Shown here: positions 43,705 to 50,504 of the stretch, piece by piece
How positions within the stretch are numbered: position 1 is the first letter of the stretch
How the letters are laid out: each line of letters begins with the position of its first letter
DNA from: an uncultured Pseudomonadota bacterium
Lineage (GTDB): Bacteria > Pseudomonadota > Gammaproteobacteria > Burkholderiales > Eutrophovitaceae
Length of the DNA stretch: 62,056 nt
Assembly: GCA_937983055.1 (NCBI GenBank)
Contig: CALJLA010000025.1
Span: 1-62,056 of the forward strand
Direction: 5' to 3'
Notes under the pieces: model-generated
What the model was told of the DNA's origin: nothing
Database searches by the model: none
The model's input: only the letters and a program-made list of their open reading frames with translations
Made by a program: the position numbers and the translations under genes

Positions 43705-44148
43705 ATGGCACTCGAAAACTGCAAGGAATGCGGCAAGGAGATATCGACCAAGGCGACGACCTGCCCGCATTGCGGGGTCAAAATCTACCGCTGGGGTTGG
43801 GGTAAAAAACTCATTGCCGGGTTCGTTGTCCTGTGGGGAATCGCATTCCTGGTTGCTTTGGTGAATCAGTCGCCTATAGATCGCGACGCGACGCAGGCCA
43901 CACTGGAAGCGGCCAAAGCGCGCGGACTGTGCGAACGCGCCCTTGAAGCGCAGCTCAAGGCGCCATCGACCGCGAAATTCTCCGGCGCCTTCGACACCCG
44001 CGCGGGCAAGAGCGAAGCGGGCGACTGGATCGTCGCCGGTCACGTGGACTCGCAGAACAGCTTCGGCGCAATGATCCGCGGCCACTACACCTGCCGCGTT
44101 CAACCGGGTAAAGAGTGGCGCGTCGTGCGCGCCGCGTTTTTGGAGTAG
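43705..44148 (+). CDS. Zinc-ribbon membrane protein
   Basis: 147 aa. An N-terminal zinc ribbon (CKECGKEISTKATTCPHCG) precedes one membrane helix (about 36-54, IAGFVVLWGIAFLVALV). The outside part has LEAQLKAPSTAKFSGAFDTR and GHYTCRV. This zinc-ribbon/TM/periplasmic layout is common but uncharacterised. It lies after the repressor on the same strand and could be expressed in the lysogen. Confidence 0.75.
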   Translation: MALENCKECGKEISTKATTCPHCGVKIYRWGWGKKLIAGFVVLWGIAFLVALVNQSPIDRDATQATLEAAKARGLCERALEAQLKAPSTAKFSGAFDTRAGKSEAGDWIVAGHVDSQNSFGAMIRGHYTCRVQPGKEWRVVRAAFLE

Positions 44149-44150
44149 CG

Positions 44151-44672
44151 TTGCGCGGCGCGTTCGCGCTGCTGGCGGCGCTGCTCGTCGCCTGCGCCAC
44201 GCCGCCAAATGTTTCGACGTCGAAACATTTGGATCCGCCCGCCCGCCCGGCAAATGTTTCGGCGACTAAACATTTGATCCGCGTCCAGGTCGTCGAGGTC
44301 ACCGACGGCGACACGGTCAAGCTGCTCTACAACGGCCAGCGCATCACGGCGCGGCTCGAGCAGATCGACGCGCCGGAAAAGCGCCAGCCCTTCGGCCTCG
44401 AATCGCGCGCCGCGCTCGCGCGGCTGTGCCTCGGGAGACCCGCCGCGATCGCGCCGGTCGATACGGATAGATATGGCCGAACGCTCGTGCGCCTGCACTG
44501 CGACGGCGTCGACGCCAACGCCGAGCAGATTCGCACCGGGCATGCGTGGGTGTACTGGCGCTACGCCCGCGAGGTGGAACTCTTCGACCTGCAGACCGAT
44601 GCGCGGCGCGCGCGGGCGGGGCTGTGGGGTGAACTCAATCCGCGGGCACCTTGGGAGTTTCGCGCCAGGTGA
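44151..44672 (+). CDS. Thermonuclease-family (SNase-like) lipoprotein
   Basis: 173 aa from a TTG at 44151 with TGGAG upstream; a GTG at 44115 is also possible. The signal ends in lipobox LVAC (Cys15). The SNase domain keeps the active residues: VTDGDTVKL, RLEQIDAPEK (Arg, Asp, Glu), FGLESR and DRYGRTLV. It would be a membrane-anchored DNase/RNase on the cell surface or periplasm. The linker between lipobox and nuclease holds two palindromes, encoding NVSTSKHL and NVSATKHL. Confidence 0.85.
   Translation: MRGAFALLAALLVACATPPNVSTSKHLDPPARPANVSATKHLIRVQVVEVTDGDTVKLLYNGQRITARLEQIDAPEKRQPFGLESRAALARLCLGRPAAIAPVDTDRYGRTLVRLHCDGVDANAEQIRTGHAWVYWRYAREVELFDLQTDARRARAGLWGELNPRAPWEFRAR
44205..44232. 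repeat. Perfect 28-bp palindrome in the nuclease gene (element 2)
   Basis: Left half CCAAATGTTTCGAC, right half its exact complement. The CAAA...TTTG core is 44,206-44,231, 26 bp. Read in frame as PNVSTSKHL. Confidence 0.9.
44251..44276. repeat. Imperfect 26-bp palindrome, second copy in the nuclease gene (element 3)
   Basis: CAAATGTTT/AAACATTTG arms around CGGCGACT. It differs from element 2 at three positions and lies 45 bp (15 codons) after it. Read in the same phase as ANVSATKHL. Confidence 0.85.
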
Positions 44673-44938
44673 GCGTCCGGCAACGCCTCCTTTTGCCGCT
44701 ACCGGACTATGAGCGCATCTGGCGAGTCATCTTTTCGGTTCTTGAAGAAGACGGTGCGTCGACCGCACATGCCTGCATTTTCTTTGCGATGGCTGGCGCC
44801 GCGCTCCTTCGACGGCACTACCACCTCGATGCTCGACCGGTGTCCGTTCGTGGCTCAGAACGAGCGAGGCGAGGCCAAGGTGTTTCGTCTCCGCAACGCA
44901 CCGATCGACGGCGCCTGGTAGAACCACCCGCTTTCTGA
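44669..44938 (+). pseudogene. Truncated DUF2026-like gene
   Basis: 89 aa from GTG at 44669 (GTGA overlap with the nuclease stop). LPDYERIWRVIFSVLEEDGA and STAHACIFFAMAGAALLRRH match the start of DUF2026 proteins, which are usually about 200 aa. After DARPV the frame turns into nonsense, while another frame (44,838-44,921) reads FVAQNERGEAKVFRLRN, perhaps the shifted continuation. Its end overlaps the late-promoter motif. Confidence 0.5.
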
Positions 44939-44960
44939 CGCAGTTTTGAACTTCGCTTCC
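44925..44960 (+). promoter_or_regulatory. Late-promoter-like motif, copy 1 (before lysis gene)
   Basis: Contains CTGACGCAGTTTTGAAC (44,935-44,951), identical to copy 2 at 59,243-59,259; flanks CACCC, CTT and CGC also match. A TAGCCT at 44,972-44,977 could be the -10, which would put the start at the amidase GTG. Probably bound by the Mor/C-type activator. Confidence 0.6.
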
Positions 44961-44983
44961 CGCACGCCGCCTAGCCTCGCGGC

Positions 44984-45493
44984 GTGCGTCCTGTCGACCT
45001 CATCGTCATCCATTGTTCCGCCAGCCCCAACGGGCGGGCGGTCACCGTCAATGAGATAGACGGCTGGCACCGCGCGCGCGGCTTCCAGCGCGCGGAGGCG
45101 TTTCGCCGACGCCAGAACCCGGATCTCGGCTCGATCGGCTACCACTTTGTGCTCTACACGAACGGCGCGATCGCGACCGGGCGTCACCTGGACGAGGTGG
45201 GCGCGCACGTGGTGGGCAACAACCGCAGCTCGATCGGCGTGTGCCTCGTCGGCACCGACCGCTTCACGCCCGTTCAGTGGGAGCGGCTCGCCGCGAACAT
45301 CGGCGGGCTCCAGCGTCTGTACCCGAAGGCGCGCGTCACCGGCCACCGCGACCTCTCGCCGGACCAGAACGCCGACGGCCTGGTCGAGCCGTGGGAGTGG
45401 CTGAAAACCTGCCCCGGCTTCGATGTGGCCGGCTGGCTTGCGCGCGAGATGAAGCCCGCGCCCGAGCACATCTTCAAGGAGACCCCCCGATGA
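44984..45493 (+). CDS. N-acetylmuramoyl-L-alanine amidase (endolysin)
   Basis: 169 aa amidase_2 fold. His10 (IVIHCSAS), the YHFVL histidine and His121 (TGHRDLSPD) with Cys143 (KTCPGF) are the zinc/active-site positions. It cleaves the peptide-glycan bond at lysis. No signal peptide, so it needs the holin-like protein that follows. GTG start with no visible Shine-Dalgarno; an in-frame TAG 12 bp upstream excludes an earlier start, so the mRNA may be leaderless. Confidence 0.92.
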   Translation: MRPVDLIVIHCSASPNGRAVTVNEIDGWHRARGFQRAEAFRRRQNPDLGSIGYHFVLYTNGAIATGRHLDEVGAHVVGNNRSSIGVCLVGTDRFTPVQWERLAANIGGLQRLYPKARVTGHRDLSPDQNADGLVEPWEWLKTCPGFDVAGWLAREMKPAPEHIFKETPR

Positions 45494-46233
45494 CTCTCAG
45501 CGGAAAGCGCACCCTCGTTTCGCTCGCGATCGCATTCGTGTCGATCGTCTCGGCCGCGGCGGGCATCGACTTCGGCGCGGCGCTGGCCGAACTTAACGTG
45601 ACCGAGGCGCAATTGACCGACGCGATCGCAACGGAATCGCCGGGCTGGCTCAACCTGGTGATCGCAGGCGTGGGCATCCTGCTCGGCGCGTGGTTTCGCG
45701 TGAAGGCGACCACGCGCGTGCTCGGCGGCGCGCCGCTCGATCCGCCCGCAAGACCGCCCTCGATCGACGGCACCGCCAACATGCTGGCGGCGTTGCTGGG
45801 GCTCGCGCTGGTGATTGCGCTCACCGGGTGCGCGACGAACACGCCGGGCCCGGTCACGCCGCAAACGCCCAAGCAGGCGCTCGCCTCGGCGTGGCTCGCG
45901 CACGGCAACGCGAACGCCGCCATCACCGACCTGCGCCGTGCCCGCGTGATCGATGCCGGCACGTTTCGCAAGTGGGCGGTGGAACTCGACCACGTCGAAT
46001 CCAAGCTCGCGATGGCCGGAGAGCTTCTCGCGATCGGCGACGAGGCAAACGCAAAGACCTGGCTGCAGCGGGCAACCGACATGCTCATCCGGCTGCAGCC
46101 CCTCATCCAGGAGAAGTTGAATGAACTCGAACGCGCTCAAGGTGCTGGAGCTGCTCAATACGGCGATCAGGGCCGGCATCGGCTTTCAGATCGCGGCCAA
46201 CAACTACCAGCGCTTCGCGCAGGCGCAGGCTGA
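45490..46233 (+). CDS. Holin-like/lipoprotein fusion (possible spanin) in the lysis cassette
   Basis: 247 aa; ATG overlaps the amidase stop (ATGA). Residues 9-25 and 53-69 are membrane helices, as in a class II holin. After a short linker comes a second hydrophobic stretch ending in a lipobox-like LTGC (Cys114), preceded by an internal ATG at codon 98 (45,781). The rest is helical (LAMAGELLAIGDEANAKTW). It may be two original genes fused, with the internal start giving an outer-membrane spanin-like lipoprotein. The 3' end overlaps the next gene by 113 bp. Confidence 0.65.
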   Translation: MTLSGKRTLVSLAIAFVSIVSAAAGIDFGAALAELNVTEAQLTDAIATESPGWLNLVIAGVGILLGAWFRVKATTRVLGGAPLDPPARPPSIDGTANMLAALLGLALVIALTGCATNTPGPVTPQTPKQALASAWLAHGNANAAITDLRRARVIDAGTFRKWAVELDHVESKLAMAGELLAIGDEANAKTWLQRATDMLIRLQPLIQEKLNELERAQGAGAAQYGDQGRHRLSDRGQQLPALRAGAG

Positions 46234-46384
46234 GCTGCTTTCGCGCGCGCAGGCCGAGGGCCGCGACGTGACGGATGCCGAGCTGGCGCAGGCGCGCGCG
46301 TTCGCGATGGACCAGAAGCACAGGCGCGACGAGCTGCTCGCGCAGGACGCGGCAGCGGATCTGGCGCGAAGCATCGCGCCTTGA
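46121..46384 (+). CDS. Hypothetical phage protein, 87 aa
   Basis: ATG with AGGAGAAG upstream. Helical throughout (LELLNTAIRAGIGFQIAANN, then Ala/Gln-rich). Small proteins of this kind are frequent between lysis and gp25-type genes of transposable phages. Function unknown. Confidence 0.6.
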   Translation: MNSNALKVLELLNTAIRAGIGFQIAANNYQRFAQAQAELLSRAQAEGRDVTDAELAQARAFAMDQKHRRDELLAQDAAADLARSIAP

Positions 46385-46590
46385 GCGACATCTTCGACCT
46401 TGCCGCGGAGGCCGAACAGCGCTTCCGCGACGAGGCCTTGCGGTGGCAGGCGCAAAAGCTGCCGGCGGGCGATTCGGCGAAACGCTGCACCGATTGCGGC
46501 GAGCCGATTCCCGCCAAGCGACGCCGGGCGATCCCCGGCGTTGCCACATGCGTGGATTGTCAGGAAGAGCGGGAGCGGTTTCGCAGATGA
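46381..46590 (+). CDS. TraR/DksA-type zinc-finger protein
   Basis: 69 aa. CTDCGEPIPAKRRRAIPGVA...CVDCQEE is the DksA/TraR C4 zinc finger with the usual acidic helix before it. TraR proteins bind RNA polymerase in the secondary channel; a phage copy may retune host promoters. TTG start overlapping the previous stop. Confidence 0.82.
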   Translation: MSDIFDLAAEAEQRFRDEALRWQAQKLPAGDSAKRCTDCGEPIPAKRRRAIPGVATCVDCQEERERFRR

Positions 46591-46952
46591 CGCTGGAGCT
46601 GATCGGAACGATTCTCACCGTGGTGGGCCTGCTGGTCGGCGGCGCCTGGGCGCTGGTGAAAGGGGTGGTGCGCCAGTTGGAGCTGCGCCTCGATGAGCGC
46701 TTCGCCGCGCAGGCAACCGCGCGCGCGGAGGGCGCCGCGCAGTGGTCGGAGCGCTTCAGCAAGTTCGAGGAGCACCAGCGCGTGCTGGAGCGCGACTTTC
46801 TGATCTTCAAGGCCGACCTGCCGATCCAGTACGTGCGCCGCGAAGACGCGATCCGCCGCGACACGATTCTCGATGCAAAGCTCGATGCGATGAACGCGCG
46901 GCTCGACCTGGTGCTCGAGCGCGCGCAGGCCGGGAGGGCGATCGGTGGATGA
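46587..46952 (+). CDS. DUF2730 protein (Mu gp25-like)
   Basis: 121 aa. One N-terminal membrane helix (IGTILTVVGLLVGGAWALV) followed by a long coiled coil to the C-terminus. Mu gp25 relatives look like this and sit just before the terminase genes. ATGA overlap with the TraR-like gene. Function unknown. Confidence 0.78.
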   Translation: MTLELIGTILTVVGLLVGGAWALVKGVVRQLELRLDERFAAQATARAEGAAQWSERFSKFEEHQRVLERDFLIFKADLPIQYVRREDAIRRDTILDAKLDAMNARLDLVLERAQAGRAIGG

Positions 46953-47253
46953 AGAGCGAATTCTGCGCGAGACCGCGCGCTGGTACATCCTGGTGTGCGT
47001 GAACGCCGGGCGCCCGCACCCGGTGGCCGAGCCGCTGATCCTTTCCACCCTGCAGGGTATTCCGCTGCAGGTCTCCGCGCGCGATCTGCGCCGCGAACTC
47101 GACTACCTCGAAGACCGCGGGCTGCTGACACTGGCCCGGAACGAAGCCGCGCCCTGGTCGGCCGAGATCACGCGCGACGGCGTGGATCTCGTCGAGTACA
47201 CCACGCCGCTGCAACCGGGCATCGCGCGGCCCAAGAAGTACTGGCATGACTGA
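46945..47253 (+). CDS. Mu gp26-like winged-helix protein
   Basis: 102 aa. REtARWYILV at the N-terminus, then a winged-helix pattern (VSARDLRRELDYLEDRGLLTLAR). By position between gp25-like and gp27-like it matches Mu gp26. Function unknown. Confidence 0.68.
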   Translation: MDEERILRETARWYILVCVNAGRPHPVAEPLILSTLQGIPLQVSARDLRRELDYLEDRGLLTLARNEAAPWSAEITRDGVDLVEYTTPLQPGIARPKKYWHD

Positions 47254-47443
47254 GCGCGTGGCCGCCTGGATCTTCGTTTCCTTGGGCGGATTGCTGCTCG
47301 GCCTGTCGGTGGTCGGCGCGGCCCACATGGCGGAATCGTGGTTCGCCGTGTCCGCCCTTGGCGCGCTCGGCCTGGGCGTGCTAGCCGTTGCGATCATCCT
47401 CGCCTTTCAGATGGCAGCGTTTCGCAAGGTGGCGGGCTACTGA
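47246..47443 (+). CDS. Small two-helix membrane protein
   Basis: 65 aa with hydrophobic segments at about 7-27 and 35-57. Overlaps the upstream gene by 8 bp and the DUF3486 gene as TGATG. Function unknown; could aid lysis. Confidence 0.6.
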   Translation: MTERVAAWIFVSLGGLLLGLSVVGAAHMAESWFAVSALGALGLGVLAVAIILAFQMAAFRKVAGY

Positions 47444-47985
47444 TGCCCGCGCGCTCAAAGGTCGAGCAGCTTCCCGCCGCCGTGCGCGCCTGGCTCGACC
47501 GCGTGCTGGTGGAAAAGAACTTCGCCGGCTACGAGCAACTGGAAGCCGAACTCGCCGAACTCGGCCACAAGCTCGGCAAGTCTTCCCTGCACCGCTACGG
47601 CGCGCGGCTGTCGCGCCGGCTGGAGGCGATCAAGGCCAGCACCGACGCCGCCAACGCCATCGCCCAGGCCGCGCCCGACGATGCCGACCTGCGCTCGGCG
47701 GCGGTGATGAGCATGGTGCAGACCGACATCTTCGACCTGATCGTGCGGCTTCGCGAAGTCGACGACGAGACCGACCCGATCAAGCGCATGAAGGTGATGA
47801 GCGCGGTCGCCGCGAACATCGCCAAGCTCTCGCGCGCCTCTGTCAACCAGAAGAAATGGGAGATGGAGGTGCGCGCCAAAATCGAGGCGGCCGCCGAGGC
47901 CGCCGCGAAGATCGCCAAGCGCGGCGGGCTCTCCGCCGCCGGCATCGACCAGATCCGCCGGGAGATTCTCGGCATTTCCGCCTGA
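47443..47985 (+). CDS. DUF3486 protein (Mu gp27-like, probable small terminase)
   Basis: 180 aa. KVEQLPAAVRAWLDRVLVEK and GHKLGKSSLHRYGARLSRRL are the DUF3486 signature; the C-terminal half is a long helix. Mu gp27 is considered the small terminase subunit that recognises phage DNA for packaging. Followed after two small genes by the large terminase. Confidence 0.85.
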   Translation: MPARSKVEQLPAAVRAWLDRVLVEKNFAGYEQLEAELAELGHKLGKSSLHRYGARLSRRLEAIKASTDAANAIAQAAPDDADLRSAAVMSMVQTDIFDLIVRLREVDDETDPIKRMKVMSAVAANIAKLSRASVNQKKWEMEVRAKIEAAAEAAAKIAKRGGLSAAGIDQIRREILGISA

Positions 47986-47994
47986 GGTGAACCG

Positions 47995-48255
47995 ATGAAA
48001 CGCATCGCGCTTGTTGCTTGCCTGTCGATCGCCGCCGGTTTTGCGCACGCCGCCTCCAGCCAGAAGCTCTGGTGCGAGGCGGCCGGCGACGTCGCCGAAG
48101 AGATGGCGAAGGACTTCGTCAACACCGAGTTTCGCGCCGAGCACTACCGCAACGGCCACCAGCAGGACATCGCCCGCAAGGTCGAGGCCTTGCTCAAGAC
48201 CGATGAGCCGCTGCGCCGGTGCGTGATCCGCCGCTGCATGGAGCGCGGCGCGTGA
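47995..48255 (+). CDS. Small exported Cys-containing phage protein
   Basis: 86 aa with a signal peptide (MKRIALVACLSIAAGFAHA). Mature part has Cys in LWCEAAG, RRCVIRRC and a helix EALLKTDEPL. Exported to the periplasm. I do not recognise it; possibly a lysogenic-conversion or exclusion protein. Confidence 0.6.
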   Translation: MKRIALVACLSIAAGFAHAASSQKLWCEAAGDVAEEMAKDFVNTEFRAEHYRNGHQQDIARKVEALLKTDEPLRRCVIRRCMERGA

Positions 48256-48770
48256 GGGCCGTGCTCGCCGCGGGCGACGCACTCGTGCGGCTGCTGTGCG
48301 TGGCCGTGCTGGCCGCGCCCCTGTGGCTGCCGTTCGCGCCCGCGCGCGCCGATGGGCAGCTGCCGCTGCACCTCGATCCGGCGTTCGTCTCGCGGCTGCT
48401 CGACGAGGCCGCGATCGCCACCGTCGGCTACCGCGTGGCGGATCTGCCGGCGGTGGAGATCCTGTCGGTCGAAGACATGGCGCGGCTGTGCGGGCACTGC
48501 GTGGCGATGTACCGGCGAAATGTGGTGATGCTGCGCGCGGACCGTCCGCTCGGGCGGGCGTTCGCCGACTCACTGCTCTATCACGAGCTGGTGCACCACG
48601 TGCAGGACGTAACCGGCCGCTTCGGGCACATGCCCGACTGCGCGGCCGCGCACGCGCGCGAGGCCGAGGCCTACCGCCTGCAGGCCGAGTGGCTCAATCG
48701 ACAGGGCGTGCGCCACCAGGTGCGCCTGCCGTCCAGGCTGTGCCTCGCCGAGCCGGCGGTGTTGCGCTGA
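48252..48770 (+). CDS. Exported DUF6647-like protein with HELVHH motif, phage copy
   Basis: 172 aa from GTG (GTGA overlap). A signal-like hydrophobic N-terminus ends ARA. HELVHHVQ (His111, Glu112, His115) with C..C before it, and G..PDC and EAYRLQ after it, match the host protein at 19,774, so the two are homologous. A putative periplasmic zinc protease-like protein carried next to the terminase. Confidence 0.7.
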   Translation: MRAVLAAGDALVRLLCVAVLAAPLWLPFAPARADGQLPLHLDPAFVSRLLDEAAIATVGYRVADLPAVEILSVEDMARLCGHCVAMYRRNVVMLRADRPLGRAFADSLLYHELVHHVQDVTGRFGHMPDCAAAHAREAEAYRLQAEWLNRQGVRHQVRLPSRLCLAEPAVLR

Positions 48771-50362
48771 TGGCAAAGCAGCAACAGCCAGCGAAAACTG
48801 CAAAACGGGCGGCGCCGCCCGTTTTGCAGGCGCCCGCCGCGCCAGAGGTACTGCTCGGCTACCAGCAGCGCTGGGCTGCGGACCACGCGCCGGTCAAGGT
48901 GTGGGAAAAGAGCCGGCGCATCGGCGCCTCGTGGGGCGATGCCTCCGACTCGGTGCTCGAAGCCGCCGGGGCGGAAGGGCAGGACGCGCTCTATATCGGC
49001 TACTCGGAGGACATGGCGCGCGAATACATCGACGACTGCGCGATGTGGGCGCGGGCGTTCAACCGCGCCGCCGGCGAGATCCAGGAAACCGTCTACCAGG
49101 ACGAGAAGACCGACATCAAGGCCTTCCGCATCGACTTCGCGAGCGGGCACAAGATCCTCGCGCTCTCGTCGCGCCCGCGCTCGATCCGCGGCAAGCAGGG
49201 CAAGGTCACCATCGACGAGGCGGCGTTTCACGACGATCTCGCCGGGCTGCTCAAGGCCGCGCTCGCGATGCTGGTGTGGGGCGGTCGCGTGGCGGTGATC
49301 TCCTCGCACAACGGCGAGGACAATCCCTTCAACCTGTTGGTGAAGGACATCCGCGCCGGCAAGTTTCCCTACAGCCTGCATTCGACCACCTTCGACGATG
49401 CGCTCGACGCGGGGCTCTACGAGCGGGTGCGGCTCATCTACGAAGCGCGCGGCAAAGCCTTCGGTTTCCGCGACGAGAAGGGTGTCTTCCGCACGTTTGC
49501 AACGCGCGCCGACTGGCGCGCCTGGATGTTCGAGCAGTACGGCGAAGACGCCAACGAGGAACTGCTGTGCATCCCGAAGGCGGGCTCGGGCGTTTATCTG
49601 CCGCGCAGTATCGTCGAGCGCTGCCAGCGCGACGGCATTGCCGTGCTGCGCTATGCCAAGCCGCCGGAATGGGTGCTCTCCGACCGGCGCCTGGAAGAAG
49701 CCCGCCTGTGGATCGCGGACGTGCTCAAGCCCGTGCTCGAGAACCTGGACCTGAATCGCCGCCACGTCTACGGGCAGGACTTCGGGCGCGACGGCGACCT
49801 CTCGGTCGTCGCGGTGCTGGCCGACCAGGGCGGCGGGCGCTGGCGCACCGTGCTGCACGTGGAGCTGCGGCGCATTCCGTTCGACGTGCAGGGGCTGATC
49901 CGCGACGCGATCATCGAGGCGCTGCCGCACTTCCACCACGCCAAGTTCGACGCGCGCGGCAACGGCCAGGCCCACGCCGAAGAGGCCCTGCAGGCGCACG
50001 GCCCGGCGCGGGTGGAGTGCGTGATGGCAACGCCCACCTGGTACGCCACGCACTTCCCGCAGTACAAGGCCGCGCTCGAAGATCAGTCGATCGAGCTGCC
50101 GCGCGGCGAGGACGTGATCGCCGACCACCGGCGCGTGATCCTGAAAAACGGCTACCCGACGATGGACGCCGGGCGCGACAAGGGCTCGGACGGCGGCTAC
50201 CGCCACGGCGATGCCGCGATCGCCTACCTCATGGCCTGGGCCGCGACCCTCCAGGAGGGCGAGCCGCCGGCCGGCGAAACCATCGATCCGCCGATTGAAC
50301 GATTCGCGCCAGACGCGGCGCGCGGGCGCCCGCGCGTGACGATGTTCGGGAGGGTGGCGTGA
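48770..50362 (+). CDS. Terminase large subunit (Mu gp28-like)
   Basis: 530 aa. ATP-binding EKSRRIGASWG at about 47-57 is the Walker A variant of Mu-type terminases, KVTIDEAAFHDD is Walker B, and the nuclease part starts at QDFGRDGDLSVV with catalytic Asp residues. It packages DNA into the head. TGATG overlap with the HELVHH gene. The N-terminus is extended and low complexity; codons 11-19 (AKRAAPPVL) come from a perfect palindrome. Confidence 0.92.
   Translation: MAKQQQPAKTAKRAAPPVLQAPAAPEVLLGYQQRWAADHAPVKVWEKSRRIGASWGDASDSVLEAAGAEGQDALYIGYSEDMAREYIDDCAMWARAFNRAAGEIQETVYQDEKTDIKAFRIDFASGHKILALSSRPRSIRGKQGKVTIDEAAFHDDLAGLLKAALAMLVWGGRVAVISSHNGEDNPFNLLVKDIRAGKFPYSLHSTTFDDALDAGLYERVRLIYEARGKAFGFRDEKGVFRTFATRADWRAWMFEQYGEDANEELLCIPKAGSGVYLPRSIVERCQRDGIAVLRYAKPPEWVLSDRRLEEARLWIADVLKPVLENLDLNRRHVYGQDFGRDGDLSVVAVLADQGGGRWRTVLHVELRRIPFDVQGLIRDAIIEALPHFHHAKFDARGNGQAHAEEALQAHGPARVECVMATPTWYATHFPQYKAALEDQSIELPRGEDVIADHRRVILKNGYPTMDAGRDKGSDGGYRHGDAAIAYLMAWAATLQEGEPPAGETIDPPIERFAPDAARGRPRVTMFGRVA
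48798..48829. repeat. Perfect 32-bp palindrome in the terminase N-terminus (element 4)
   Basis: Left half CTGCAAAACGGGCGGC, right half its exact complement. The CAAA...TTTG core is 48,801-48,826, again 26 bp. Read in frame as AKRAAPPVL, in the same phase as the other copies. Confidence 0.9.
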
Positions 50363-50502
50363 GCACCGGCACCGACGCCGAAATGCTGGAAATCGCCGCG
50401 GCCCTCTACAAAGCCCTGCAAGCCGCGCAAGGCGCGGGTGCGTGGGTAACCCCTCCCGAGCCATTTGACCGGCTTTATAAAGTTTATAACCCGGCTTCCT
50501 GA
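50359..50502 (+). CDS. 47-aa phage protein
   Basis: GTG start overlapping the terminase stop (GTGA) and stop 3 bp before the portal start. MSTGTDAEMLEIAAALYKAL is a helix; the end has PFDRLYKVYNPAS. Position between terminase and portal suggests a small packaging or head-joining protein, not recognised. Confidence 0.55.
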   Translation: MSTGTDAEMLEIAAALYKALQAAQGAGAWVTPPEPFDRLYKVYNPAS

Positions 50503-50504
50503 CG

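Noticed and set aside
48798..48829. Palindrome as a rho-independent terminator
   Set aside because: Inside the terminase coding frame, no U-tract; the same holds for the copies at 41.3 and 44.2 kb.
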